Shown here piece by piece: positions 36,103-45,072 of a stretch of DNA of 64,000 bases (within the stretch, counting starts at the first letter, position 1; every line of letters starts with the position of its first letter). Under the pieces are notes generated by a model. That model had not been told where the DNA came from, did not search any database, and saw nothing but the letters and a program-made list of their open reading frames with translations. Position numbers and translations under genes: made by a program. This stretch comes from Ruminococcus sp. (lineage in GTDB: Bacteria; Bacillota; Clostridia; Oscillospirales; Ruminococcaceae), in NCBI GenBank assembly GCA_031262495.1, contig JAISHV010000084.1, forward strand, positions 30,082 through 94,081, in the 5' to 3' direction.

Positions 36103-37512
36103 GTGATTTTCAGCCTTGAAAATGCAGAAGATGAAATTACGATTGCGAAGAAATTCCCTTTTGTGAAATTGTCGCTGAGTTTTGAAGAGTTAAAAATACC
36201 GCAAAAAAATTTAAAAATCGGTGTAATCGGTTTCGGTCCGGCAGGAATGTTTGCGGCTTTGACACTCGCGGAAAACGGATTTAAACCCGTTGTGTTTGAG
36301 CGCGGCTGTAATATTGATACGCGCAAACGTGATGTTGACCTGTTTTGCGGCGGCGGTACGTTTAATCCCGAATCGAATATACAGTTCGGCGAGGGCGGCG
36401 CGGGGACATTCTCCGACGGGAAACTTACCACTCGCATTAATGATAACTTCACAGGGTTTGTTCTTCATAAATTTGCGCAGTTCGGCGCACCGCCTGAAAT
36501 TCTCAATAAAGCGCGCCCGCACATAGGCACTGACAATTTATGTGAAATTATAAAAAATATCCGGAAAGCTATTATCAGTCTCGGCGGTGAAGTTCGGTTC
36601 AACACTAAAATTACGGGCATTGAAAACGCAAACGGCGGCGTTCGACTTACTTTTGACAATGAAACAGAAAATTTCGATAGAGTGATTTTAGCCGCAGGAC
36701 ACAGTGCTAAGGACATTTTCACGCTGCTCAAAGAGCAAACCCCGATGGAACACAAACCATTTTCGGTAGGCGTGAGGATTGAACACCGCCGCGTAGATAT
36801 AAACCGTTCGCTGTACGGCGAAAATCCGGGTTTGCCGGAGGGTGAATATATGCTAAGCAAGCATATCGGCGGCAGAGGCGTATATACATTTTGTATGTGC
36901 CCGGGCGGTATGGTTATGCCCTCTAATTCTGAACCCGAAACGGTTGTGACAAACGGTATGAGCGAATTCGGGCGAAACGGCGATAATTCAAATGCGGCGG
37001 TTTGTGTTTCTGTAAACCCCGAAGATTTTGACAATAGTGACTTATTCGGCGGTTTAAAATTCATAGAAATAATCGAAAAATCAGCGTACAGACACGATTT
37101 ACCCTACTGTGCACCCGGTACAAGTGTAGGCGGATTTATTGACGGAAAACCAACTCTTGACGGTTTGTCTGTAACGGGAACATACCCAAGAGGACTGTAT
37201 GAATCGGACTTCACGGGGATTTTCCCGGAGTTTGTAATTACACATTTAAAACAAGGTTTAAAAGCCTTTTCAAATAAACTGTCGGCATACGGTGACATGA
37301 ATGCTCTCCTTACCGCTCCCGAAACGCGTACGTCTTCACCGCTTAGAATCAAAAGAAACGAAAACGGCGAAGCTTACGGTATAAAGGGACTCTTTCCATG
37401 CGGAGAGGGTGCAGGATACGCCGGCGGGATAATGTCGGCGGCGGTTGACGGATTGCGCTGTGCAATGTGGGCTACCCACGGCTGCCCACTAAGCAAAAAA
37501 GAAAATATATAA
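36103..37512 (+). CDS. FAD-dependent oxidoreductase (HI0933/YhiN-like group); reading frame extends upstream to about 35914 without a standard start codon
   Basis: IGVIGFGPAGMFAALTLAENGFKPVVFERG...GGAGTFSDGKLTTRI...GEGAGYAGGIMSAAVDGLRCA. Confidence 0.88.
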   Translation: MIFSLENAEDEITIAKKFPFVKLSLSFEELKIPQKNLKIGVIGFGPAGMFAALTLAENGFKPVVFERGCNIDTRKRDVDLFCGGGTFNPESNIQFGEGGAGTFSDGKLTTRINDNFTGFVLHKFAQFGAPPEILNKARPHIGTDNLCEIIKNIRKAIISLGGEVRFNTKITGIENANGGVRLTFDNETENFDRVILAAGHSAKDIFTLLKEQTPMEHKPFSVGVRIEHRRVDINRSLYGENPGLPEGEYMLSKHIGGRGVYTFCMCPGGMVMPSNSEPETVVTNGMSEFGRNGDNSNAAVCVSVNPEDFDNSDLFGGLKFIEIIEKSAYRHDLPYCAPGTSVGGFIDGKPTLDGLSVTGTYPRGLYESDFTGIFPEFVITHLKQGLKAFSNKLSAYGDMNALLTAPETRTSSPLRIKRNENGEAYGIKGLFPCGEGAGYAGGIMSAAVDGLRCAMWATHGCPLSKKENI

Positions 37513-37529
37513 GGAATAAAAAATAAAAA

Positions 37530-38924
37530 ATGCAAGATGTCGGGAAAATCCACAGATACAAATTAGGCGGGCATAATATAATAATTGATGTAAACAGCAA
37601 CGCGGTTCATGTGGCAGATGAGCTTACATATGATTTGCTGAGTACTGTAATGCCGCCGTTTCCGATTAAACTTGACGAGCGCACTATGAGCAAACTCATG
37701 CGCTTTTATACCGAAGAGGAGATAAACGAGTGTTACGCGGAAATCCGCGAACTCTTTGCACAGGATTTACTCTATTCATCAGATGAATATGCCGAATACG
37801 CATCCGCTTGTGTACCATCACCGACAAAGGCTATGTGCTTGCTTGTCGCGGAGGATTGTAATTTACGCTGTAAGTATTGTTTTGCATCAGGCGGGGACTA
37901 CGGCAAAGGTGTGCGCACCAAAATGGAGCTTAAAACCGCAAAGGCAGCTCTTGATTTTTTGATTAAACAGTCAGCAGACCGCGAGAATTTAGAGGTAGAC
38001 TTTTTCGGCGGCGAACCGCTTTTAAACTGGGATGTTGTCACCGAAACCGTGAAATACGGCAGAGAACTGGGAAAACTTCACAACAAAAATATCCGCTTCA
38101 CCATAACAACAAACGGACTGCTCCTTGACGACGAAAAAACAGATTTCATCAATAAAGAAATGAGCAATGTCGTTCTCTCACTCGACGGCAGACGTGAAGT
38201 TCACGACAATATGCGCGTTACCGAAAACGGTAAACCAACCTACGATTTAGTTATTGATAAGATAAAAGATTTAATTAAAAAGCGCGATTATAAAAATTAT
38301 TATATCAGAGGCACTTTCACCAAACAAAACCCCGATTTTTCTAAAGATGTATTCGCTTTGTGGGAAGAGGGATTTGACCAGATTTCGGTTGAACCTGTTA
38401 TAGCGGACAGCGAGTCGGATTTTGCCATTACGGAAAAGGAATTGCCGGCGGTTTTCGCTGAATATGAAAAACTTGCGAAGATGCTCATTAATCAACGCCG
38501 TGAAGACGGCAAACATATAAACTTTTTCCATTTCATGCTTGACCTTGATGCAGGACCGTGCGCAATAAAGCGTCTGCGCGGATGCGGATGCGGCAATGAA
38601 TATGTTGCGATAACGCCTGACGGGGATATTTTCCCGTGTCATCAGTTCTCCGACAAGTCGGGCGCTATGAAAATGGGCAACATTTTCGACGGAACGTTCA
38701 ACCTCGACATGAAAGCAGAATTCGCGGCTTCACACATCTATAACAAACCCGACTGCTTTGAATGTTGGGCGAAATTCTACTGTTCAGGCGGATGCGCCGC
38801 AAACAACTGGAATTTCGGGAAAGACATAAAAAAACCCGTGAAAATCTATTGTGAATTACAGAAAAAACGGCTTGAATGCGCAATATTCTTAAAAACAGAG
38901 GACAGAGTACAAATAACAGATTAA
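37530..38924 (+). CDS. scfB: SCIFF peptide thioether-forming radical SAM maturase (SPASM)
   Basis: IHRYKLGGHNIIIDVNSNAVHVADELTYDLL...LLVAEDCNLRCKYCFASGGDYG...GCGCGNEYVAITPDGDIFPCHQF...CFECWAKFYCSGGCAANN. Confidence 0.88.
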   Translation: MQDVGKIHRYKLGGHNIIIDVNSNAVHVADELTYDLLSTVMPPFPIKLDERTMSKLMRFYTEEEINECYAEIRELFAQDLLYSSDEYAEYASACVPSPTKAMCLLVAEDCNLRCKYCFASGGDYGKGVRTKMELKTAKAALDFLIKQSADRENLEVDFFGGEPLLNWDVVTETVKYGRELGKLHNKNIRFTITTNGLLLDDEKTDFINKEMSNVVLSLDGRREVHDNMRVTENGKPTYDLVIDKIKDLIKKRDYKNYYIRGTFTKQNPDFSKDVFALWEEGFDQISVEPVIADSESDFAITEKELPAVFAEYEKLAKMLINQRREDGKHINFFHFMLDLDAGPCAIKRLRGCGCGNEYVAITPDGDIFPCHQFSDKSGAMKMGNIFDGTFNLDMKAEFAASHIYNKPDCFECWAKFYCSGGCAANNWNFGKDIKKPVKIYCELQKKRLECAIFLKTEDRVQITD

Positions 38925-38925
38925 A
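38893..38925 (+). repeat. Heptamer array encoding the maturase C-terminal tail
   Basis: aacagaggacagagtacaaataacagattaa encodes TEDRVQITD*. Confidence 0.75.
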
Positions 38926-38932
38926 AATAAAA

Positions 38933-38958
38933 TCCCCCAAGGGAAAACCCTCAGGGGA
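38933..38958 (-). terminator. Terminator-like hairpin for the HTH gene
   Basis: TCCCCTGAGGG-TTTT-CCCTTGGGGGA then ATTTTATTTTT on the minus strand. Confidence 0.6.
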
Positions 38959-38976
38959 ATAAACACATAAAATAGC

Positions 38977-39495
38977 CTACGCCGTCTTTACAGCAGACTC
39001 ATCTTTTTTGCATAATAACAGAAGCTTATCCGCGCTTTCGTTTAAATCCTTGCGGACAAAAATCCCCATCTGCGAATAGAGTTTCGCTTTTTCACAGAAT
39101 TTCCGGCAGCTTTCAATATCCTGTGTCATATAGCTTTTTTCGGCAAGCTCAATTGCCGAAAGGGCTGCTGCAACATACAGTTCATCAGAGAATTCCGATT
39201 CTTTAGCCGTTTCGACGATAGCTAAAACCGCTCCGAAATCAGCCGTATTATAACATTCTTTGGCTTTTAAATAGGGAGAATAATCCGGTCCGCCGAGCAG
39301 CATAGAAAAAGGAATATCAAGGCGATCCGATAAAAAGCGTAAAGTCTTAAGCGACGGATTCGCTATCCCGCTTTCAATCTGTGACAGCATATTACGGGTA
39401 ATAAATTCGCCCACAACATCAGCTTGTGTGAGCCGCAAGGATTGGCGTTTTGTTTTGATTACTTTACCGAGTTCACGACTATCCATATTTTTCAT
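38977..39495 (-). CDS. XRE-family helix-turn-helix transcriptional regulator
   Basis: LGKVIKTKRQSLRLTQADVVGEFITRNMLSQIESGIANPSLKTLRFLSDRLDIPFSMLL. Confidence 0.85.
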   Translation of the reverse strand: MKNMDSRELGKVIKTKRQSLRLTQADVVGEFITRNMLSQIESGIANPSLKTLRFLSDRLDIPFSMLLGGPDYSPYLKAKECYNTADFGAVLAIVETAKESEFSDELYVAAALSAIELAEKSYMTQDIESCRKFCEKAKLYSQMGIFVRKDLNESADKLLLLCKKDESAVKTA

Positions 39496-39594
39496 CTCTC
39501 CGTTTTAAAATTTAGATTAAATATCACTTACCATTATAACATATGAAAATTTAAATTTCAAGCCGATATGCTAAATTTCACAAATTATTAACAA

Positions 39595-41520
39595 ATGAGG
39601 ACATTCACTGTGGATTTTGGATTTGTAAGGGTTGCCGCTATTACCCCGAACGTAAAACCCGGAGATATTCAGTTTAACGCTGATGAAATTATCAGCAAAG
39701 TTTTTGAAGCCGAAAAGAAAGGCGTAAATATCGCTGTCTTCCCGGAACTTTGTATCACGGGCTACAGTTGCGGGGATTTATTCTTACAGCGGAGTATGAC
39801 TAAGGCGGCGGCGTTGGCTCTGAAAACAATTGCAGATAAAACTAAAGATGCCGATGTTCTGTTCTTTGTCGGTTTGCCCATTTACGCTTCGGGGAAACTC
39901 ATTAATGCGGCGGCAGCTGTCAAAAACGGCTGTATTGAGGGTTTTAACGTAAAACAGCATATTGCTAATTATAATGAATATTATGAAGAAAGATACTTTC
40001 ATCCGACGAATAGTAAAGAATACGTTTTATTTGATGATTTTAACGAAGACGCAGTACATCGACTCGCCATAAACCATATCTATAAATTCAGCGACGATGT
40101 AACTGTCGGTGTTGAAATCTGCGAAGACCTATGGGTACCCAACCCTCCGTCAACGTTTTACGCGCAAAGAGGCGCGCATATTATCGTGAATCTATCCGCC
40201 TCAAATGCTCTAATCGGCAAAGACTCATACCGCCGCGATTTAGTGAAATCCCAGTCGGCTCGGCTCATTTGCGGTTATGTTTACGCAAATGCGGGTGTGG
40301 GGGAATCTACATCTGACTGCGTGTGGGACGGGCATAGCCTTATCGCCGAAAACGGCGTAATCCTCACTGAATCAAAAAAATACGAAAACGGAATGATTAT
40401 CACCGACATTGACGTAGAACGCCTCGAAAACGAACGCATAAGAATGTCAACATATGATGCTTTAAGCTTTAGCGGCGATGACGGCATATATTATTTGGGT
40501 GACAGAAAAATCCCCGAAGATATAATCCGAAAATACCCGCGTTTCCCCTTTGTGCCCCATGAACAATCGGAACTTGCTTCGCGGTGCGGCGAAATTATCG
40601 CTATGCAGGCTCACGCTTTAGCCCACAGGCTTGACGTAATAAACTGCAAAACCGCTGTGATAGGCGTTTCGGGCGGGCTTGACAGTACTTTGGCTTTGCT
40701 TGTTACGGCAGAGGCTTTCGATATTTGCGGGATTGACAGAAGCGGTATTGCAGCCCACTCAATGCCTTGTTTCGGTACAACTTCCCGCACAAAAAGCAAT
40801 GCCGAAAAACTCTCAAAGGCTTTGGGCGTAAGTTTCAGTGAAATCGACATTTCAGACAGCGTAAAAGCGCATTTTAAAGACCTGAAATTGCCCGAAACAG
40901 ACCGCTCCGTAACATACGAAAACGCCCAAGCCCGCGAACGCACACAGCTCTTGATGGACACAGCAAACCTTAAAAACGGTATCGTCATAGGTACGTGCGA
41001 CCTCTCTGAAATTGCCCTCGGCTGGTCAACCTATAACGGCGACCATATGTCGATGTTCCACGTGAATGCATCTGTACCGAAGACTTTGGTTAAATTTTTG
41101 GTTGACTACGTTCGTAAAACAGCGTCTGAAATTGCACTTCAAGAAGTGCTTCAAGATGTCCTCCATACGCCTGTTTCGCCGGAACTTTTACCGCCTGAAA
41201 ACGGTGAAATTTCACAAAAGACAGAAGATTTGGTAGGACCTTATGAACTCCACGACTTTTTCCTGTATTATTTTGTAAGATGCGGATTTGCGCCCGAAAA
41301 AATCCTTAAAATAGCTGAGCCCACATTCGCCGGGGTTTACCCGAAAGAAATTATTTCAAAATGGCTTGACGTTTTCATAAACCGCTTCTTTAAAAACCAA
41401 TTTAAACGCAACTGCACCCCCGATGGCGTAAAAATAGGCTCTGTTTCACTCTCGCCGCGGGCGGACTGGCGGATGCCGTCTGATGTTTCCTCAGAGTATT
41501 TGAAATACCTAAACAACTGA
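39595..41520 (+). CDS. nadE: Glutamine-dependent NAD(+) synthetase
   Basis: Nitrilase domain FPELCITGYSCGDLF plus ATP-pyrophosphatase GVSGGLDSTLALLV and GTCDLSEIALGWSTYNGDHMSMFHVNASVPKTLV. Confidence 0.95.
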   Translation: MRTFTVDFGFVRVAAITPNVKPGDIQFNADEIISKVFEAEKKGVNIAVFPELCITGYSCGDLFLQRSMTKAAALALKTIADKTKDADVLFFVGLPIYASGKLINAAAAVKNGCIEGFNVKQHIANYNEYYEERYFHPTNSKEYVLFDDFNEDAVHRLAINHIYKFSDDVTVGVEICEDLWVPNPPSTFYAQRGAHIIVNLSASNALIGKDSYRRDLVKSQSARLICGYVYANAGVGESTSDCVWDGHSLIAENGVILTESKKYENGMIITDIDVERLENERIRMSTYDALSFSGDDGIYYLGDRKIPEDIIRKYPRFPFVPHEQSELASRCGEIIAMQAHALAHRLDVINCKTAVIGVSGGLDSTLALLVTAEAFDICGIDRSGIAAHSMPCFGTTSRTKSNAEKLSKALGVSFSEIDISDSVKAHFKDLKLPETDRSVTYENAQARERTQLLMDTANLKNGIVIGTCDLSEIALGWSTYNGDHMSMFHVNASVPKTLVKFLVDYVRKTASEIALQEVLQDVLHTPVSPELLPPENGEISQKTEDLVGPYELHDFFLYYFVRCGFAPEKILKIAEPTFAGVYPKEIISKWLDVFINRFFKNQFKRNCTPDGVKIGSVSLSPRADWRMPSDVSSEYLKYLNN

Positions 41521-41556
41521 AAACCTTAATTTTATTAAATTACCGGAGAACCCTCT

Positions 41557-42348
41557 ATGACTATTCTTGCACATGACTGCGGATGCAGTCTGACAAAAAC
41601 TGTTTTATTTGACAACGGTATGATAACTCTCAAAACAATGACAGAGGGGTTGCCTAAAACAGATATCAAAACCGACTTAACAGCCGTGACCGGTATTAAT
41701 GCAAAAAAAATAAAAGCAGACATTACAGTGCCCGAATTCGAGGCGCAGGCGGCGGGAGCTTCATTTTTGACAGGTTTAAGCGAATTCCTGTTGGTGTGCG
41801 TAGGCACGGGCACTTCATTTGTAAACGTTAACCCTATCGAGTGCAAACACTTAGGCGGTACAGGGCTCGGCGGCGGCACTGTAAGCGGACTTTCAAAGCT
41901 TCTTTTATCCCCCGAAGCTTTAAGCGGTAACGATTACACAGCAGAGGCTGCCGATAAATTAGCGGCTTTGGGCGAACCTTCAAATATTGACATTTTAATG
42001 AAAGATATTCTGCGCAAAAGCGAAGAACCGCTGCTCCCGCGTGATATTACGGTATCAAATTTCGGAAAAATAAACCCCGGTGCAACTGATGCCGACTTAG
42101 CACTCGGCATATGCAAAATGGTATTTGAATCCATTCTTATGATGACGGTTTTTGCAGTCAAAAACAGCCGTACAGCCGATATACCGGCGGTTTTCTGCGG
42201 TACTGCCTCTAAATCGGAAGTGCTGATAAAGATTGCCCGCCGTTTAGAAAAATTACAGGGAATGAAATTCATCTTCCCGACAGACCGCGAATATATCGGA
42301 GCAATCGGAGCAGCACTTACAGCTCGTCAACATAGAAATCAGGATTAA
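41557..42348 (+). CDS. Type II pantothenate kinase-like protein
   Basis: AHDCGCSLTKTVLFD...VCVGTGTSFVNVN...KHLGGTGLGGGTVSGLSKLLL. Confidence 0.75.
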   Translation: MTILAHDCGCSLTKTVLFDNGMITLKTMTEGLPKTDIKTDLTAVTGINAKKIKADITVPEFEAQAAGASFLTGLSEFLLVCVGTGTSFVNVNPIECKHLGGTGLGGGTVSGLSKLLLSPEALSGNDYTAEAADKLAALGEPSNIDILMKDILRKSEEPLLPRDITVSNFGKINPGATDADLALGICKMVFESILMMTVFAVKNSRTADIPAVFCGTASKSEVLIKIARRLEKLQGMKFIFPTDREYIGAIGAALTARQHRNQD

Positions 42349-42429
42349 AAATTGCGCTTCAAGCTGAAAAGCTTTTATTAATACAAAATTTTTATGCCCT
42401 TAAAAAAATGGGCAGAAAGAGAGAAATTT

Positions 42430-43560
42430 ATGGAATACAGAAAAATCGGAGAAACCAAAGTCTCACTGTTGGGATTCGGCTGTATGCGTTTCCCGCAGGG
42501 TGCTGACGGAGAAATTGACCTTGCGCAGACAGACGCAATGCTGACAAAAGCCTATGAGGCAGGCGTTAACTATTTTGACACCGCCTACGTTTATCACAAC
42601 CAAAAATCAGAGGAAATTGCCGCTTCATTCTTAAAGAAATTCCCCCGCGATACCTATTATTTCGCCGACAAGCTCCCTTGTTGGGATGCCTCATCTGTTG
42701 AAAAGGCAAAAGAACTGCTCCAAACCTCCCTCGACCGCCTCGGCACTGACTATATCGACTTCTATCTGCTTCACGCGCTTAATAAAGACTCGTGGAAAAA
42801 TATGAAAGAGCGCGGCATTGTAGAGTGGCTTGAGGGCGTAAAGGCTTCAGGTGTTATCCGCAATTACGGCTTCTCGTTCCATGATGATTATGATACATTT
42901 ATTGACATTGTGAATTACCGCAAATGGGATTTCTGCCAAATTCAGATTAACTATATGGACGTTGATGAACAAGCGGGTATGAAAGGCTACGAAGAGTGCG
43001 TAAAACTCGGAATCCCTGTTGTGGTTATGGAACCCGTTAAGGGCGGTTCTCTTGCAATGTTCCCCGACGATATTTTAGCACCTTTAAAAGCCGTGAACCC
43101 CGATGATTCAGCGGCAAGATGGGCTTTGCGCTGGTGCGGAACACTCCCGGGCGTGTCGGTTATCCTCTCGGGTATGTCCTCCATGGCTCAGGTTGATGAT
43201 AACCTTGAGACATTCAAAGAATTCAAACCCCTCTCCGATACTGAAACAAAAGCCCTTGATGAACATATGGCGAATACCCGTTCACGCAAATTCAACAACT
43301 GCACATGGTGCAACTACTGTATGCCTTGTCCGGCAGGCGTTAATATCCCGCGTATATTCCGCCTCCTCAATAATTTCGCTATGTATGCAAACAAAGGCGA
43401 TGTTAAGTGGAACTATGAACACGAAATACCCGATTCTCAAAAACCCGACAAATGCGTTAATTGCGGCAAATGCGTAAGTCATTGCCCTCAGCATATCGCT
43501 ATCCCCGAAGACCTTAAAACAGCGGGCGCAAACATTAAGGATATTATTGCTTCATTATGA
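42430..43560 (+). CDS. Aldo/keto reductase with C-terminal 4Fe-4S domain
   Basis: MEYRKIGETKVSLLGFGCMRFP...NYFDTAYVYHNQKSEE...CTWCNYCMPCPAGVNIP...KCVNCGKCVSHCPQHIAIP. Confidence 0.93.
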   Translation: MEYRKIGETKVSLLGFGCMRFPQGADGEIDLAQTDAMLTKAYEAGVNYFDTAYVYHNQKSEEIAASFLKKFPRDTYYFADKLPCWDASSVEKAKELLQTSLDRLGTDYIDFYLLHALNKDSWKNMKERGIVEWLEGVKASGVIRNYGFSFHDDYDTFIDIVNYRKWDFCQIQINYMDVDEQAGMKGYEECVKLGIPVVVMEPVKGGSLAMFPDDILAPLKAVNPDDSAARWALRWCGTLPGVSVILSGMSSMAQVDDNLETFKEFKPLSDTETKALDEHMANTRSRKFNNCTWCNYCMPCPAGVNIPRIFRLLNNFAMYANKGDVKWNYEHEIPDSQKPDKCVNCGKCVSHCPQHIAIPEDLKTAGANIKDIIASL

Positions 43561-44636
43561 TTAAAAAGGTAATGGCGGCGATGAGCGGAGGGGTTGACTC
43601 CTCCGTTTGCGCCGCTCTGCTTAAAATGCAGGGGTTTGAAGTTACGGGAGCTACGATGAAGCTCTTTTCGCCTCCCGCTGATAAATTGACCGAAAAATCA
43701 TGCTGTACCGCCGATGATGCGTTTGACGCGAAATCGGTGTGTTTTAGCATGGGTATTCCCCATTATGTCTTTAATTTTACCGATGAATTTGACAGAAGCG
43801 TAATTAAAAATTTCACTTCATCTTATTTAAACGGCAGAACCCCTAACCCGTGTATAGAATGTAACCGCATTTTAAAATTCGACAAACTGCTCCGCCGTGC
43901 AAAAGAAATCGGCATTGAAAAAATAGCTACAGGGCATTACGCAATTATCGAAGAGAAAGACTCAAGATTCTTACTCAAAAAGGCAAAAGACACCAAAAAA
44001 GATCAGACCTATGTGTTGTACACATTAACGCAAAAACAACTCTCCTGTACATTGTTCCCTCTCGGGGGGCTGACGAAGCCCGAAGTGCGTGAAATAGCCG
44101 CGAAAAACGGCTTTGTTAATGCTCATAAACACGAGAGTCAAGACATATGTTTTGTCCCCGACGGGGATTACGCCGCTTTTATACGCGAATATGAAAATCT
44201 GACTCCGAAAGCCGGGGATTTTATAAATACCGCCGGTGAAATTTTAGGCAGACACAGCGGGATAATAAATTACACGATAGGACAGCGCAAAGGCTTAGGT
44301 ATCACATTTGGTAAACCTATGTACGTAACACGTATTGATGCCCAAAATAACACCGTAACCCTCGGCGAATCGCAAGCTCTGTTCAGTCAAAAAGTAATTC
44401 TCACAGACATTAATCTTATTACTTGTGAAGAACTCAAAACCCCGAGAAGTTTTAAAGCCAAGACCCGCTATAATCAAACAGAACAGCCCTGCAAAGTCTC
44501 TCAAACCGCCGAAAATGAAATTGAGGTTCTGTTTGACGAACCCCAGCGCGCCGTAACCCCGGGTCAGGCGTGTGTTATTTATGACGGCGACTATGTTGTA
44601 GGCGGCGGGCGTATTATGGGGCAAAGAAACAATTAA
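43557..44636 (+). CDS. mnmA: tRNA 2-thiouridine(34) synthase MnmA
   Basis: KVMAAMSGGVDSSVCAALL...NPCIECNRILKFDKLLRRA...ESQDICFVPDGDYAAFI...YTIGQRKGLGI. Confidence 0.96.
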   Translation: MIKKVMAAMSGGVDSSVCAALLKMQGFEVTGATMKLFSPPADKLTEKSCCTADDAFDAKSVCFSMGIPHYVFNFTDEFDRSVIKNFTSSYLNGRTPNPCIECNRILKFDKLLRRAKEIGIEKIATGHYAIIEEKDSRFLLKKAKDTKKDQTYVLYTLTQKQLSCTLFPLGGLTKPEVREIAAKNGFVNAHKHESQDICFVPDGDYAAFIREYENLTPKAGDFINTAGEILGRHSGIINYTIGQRKGLGITFGKPMYVTRIDAQNNTVTLGESQALFSQKVILTDINLITCEELKTPRSFKAKTRYNQTEQPCKVSQTAENEIEVLFDEPQRAVTPGQACVIYDGDYVVGGGRIMGQRNN

Positions 44637-44688
44637 GTGAAATCTAAACAGCAAAAAAACAACCGATTTTCAGTATTCCGCTGATGTA

Positions 44689-44771
44689 ATACTAATATCC
44701 AATAAAAACATTGAAAATGTTTTTATTGCCGCCGCAAAGCGGCGGGCGGCTAAAGCCGCTGATATTAGTAT
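44689..44771. mobile_element. Small element with 11-bp terminal inverted repeats (M1)
   Basis: ATACTAATATC (44689-44699) ... GATATTAGTAT (44761-44771), perfect inverted repeat. Confidence 0.6.
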
Positions 44772-44853
44772 TGAACGGCTTCTCTGCCGCCCTACGGGCG
44801 GCTCTCGTCAGCTTTGCCGACGAGCATTAAAAAACGCATGGCGTTTTTTAATG
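44701..44853. repeat. Cluster of six consecutive short-loop hairpins
   Basis: AATAAAAACATT-GAA-AATGTTTTTATT; CCGCCGC-AAA-GCGGCGG; GCGGC-TAAA-GCCGC; GCCGCCC-TAC-GGGCGGC; CTCGTCAGC-TTT-GCCGACGAG; CATTAAAAAACGC-ATG-GCGTTTTTTAATG. Confidence 0.9.
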
Positions 44854-45072
44854 GAGAATAGTATAAAAACGCGTTTTACTTCAGCGGTTTAATGTAAATA
44901 TCGGTTTTCTGTCGTTCTTGTCAAATTTTCATGTGTTACCGCGTAAAACTTTGTGAAAGTTTTCTGTTGATTTTCTTAAAAAAGTATGCTATACTAATCA
45001 ACAATTTACAATCGCTTTTCGGCGTAACACATTTTAGAACATTTCAAATATTAGTTTTTAATGGAAAAATAA

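Noticed and set aside
42613-43188. Overlapping antisense ORFs within aldo/keto reductase, mnmA, recJ and relA
   Set aside because: Typical shadow ORFs of conserved genes; sense-strand families are unambiguous.
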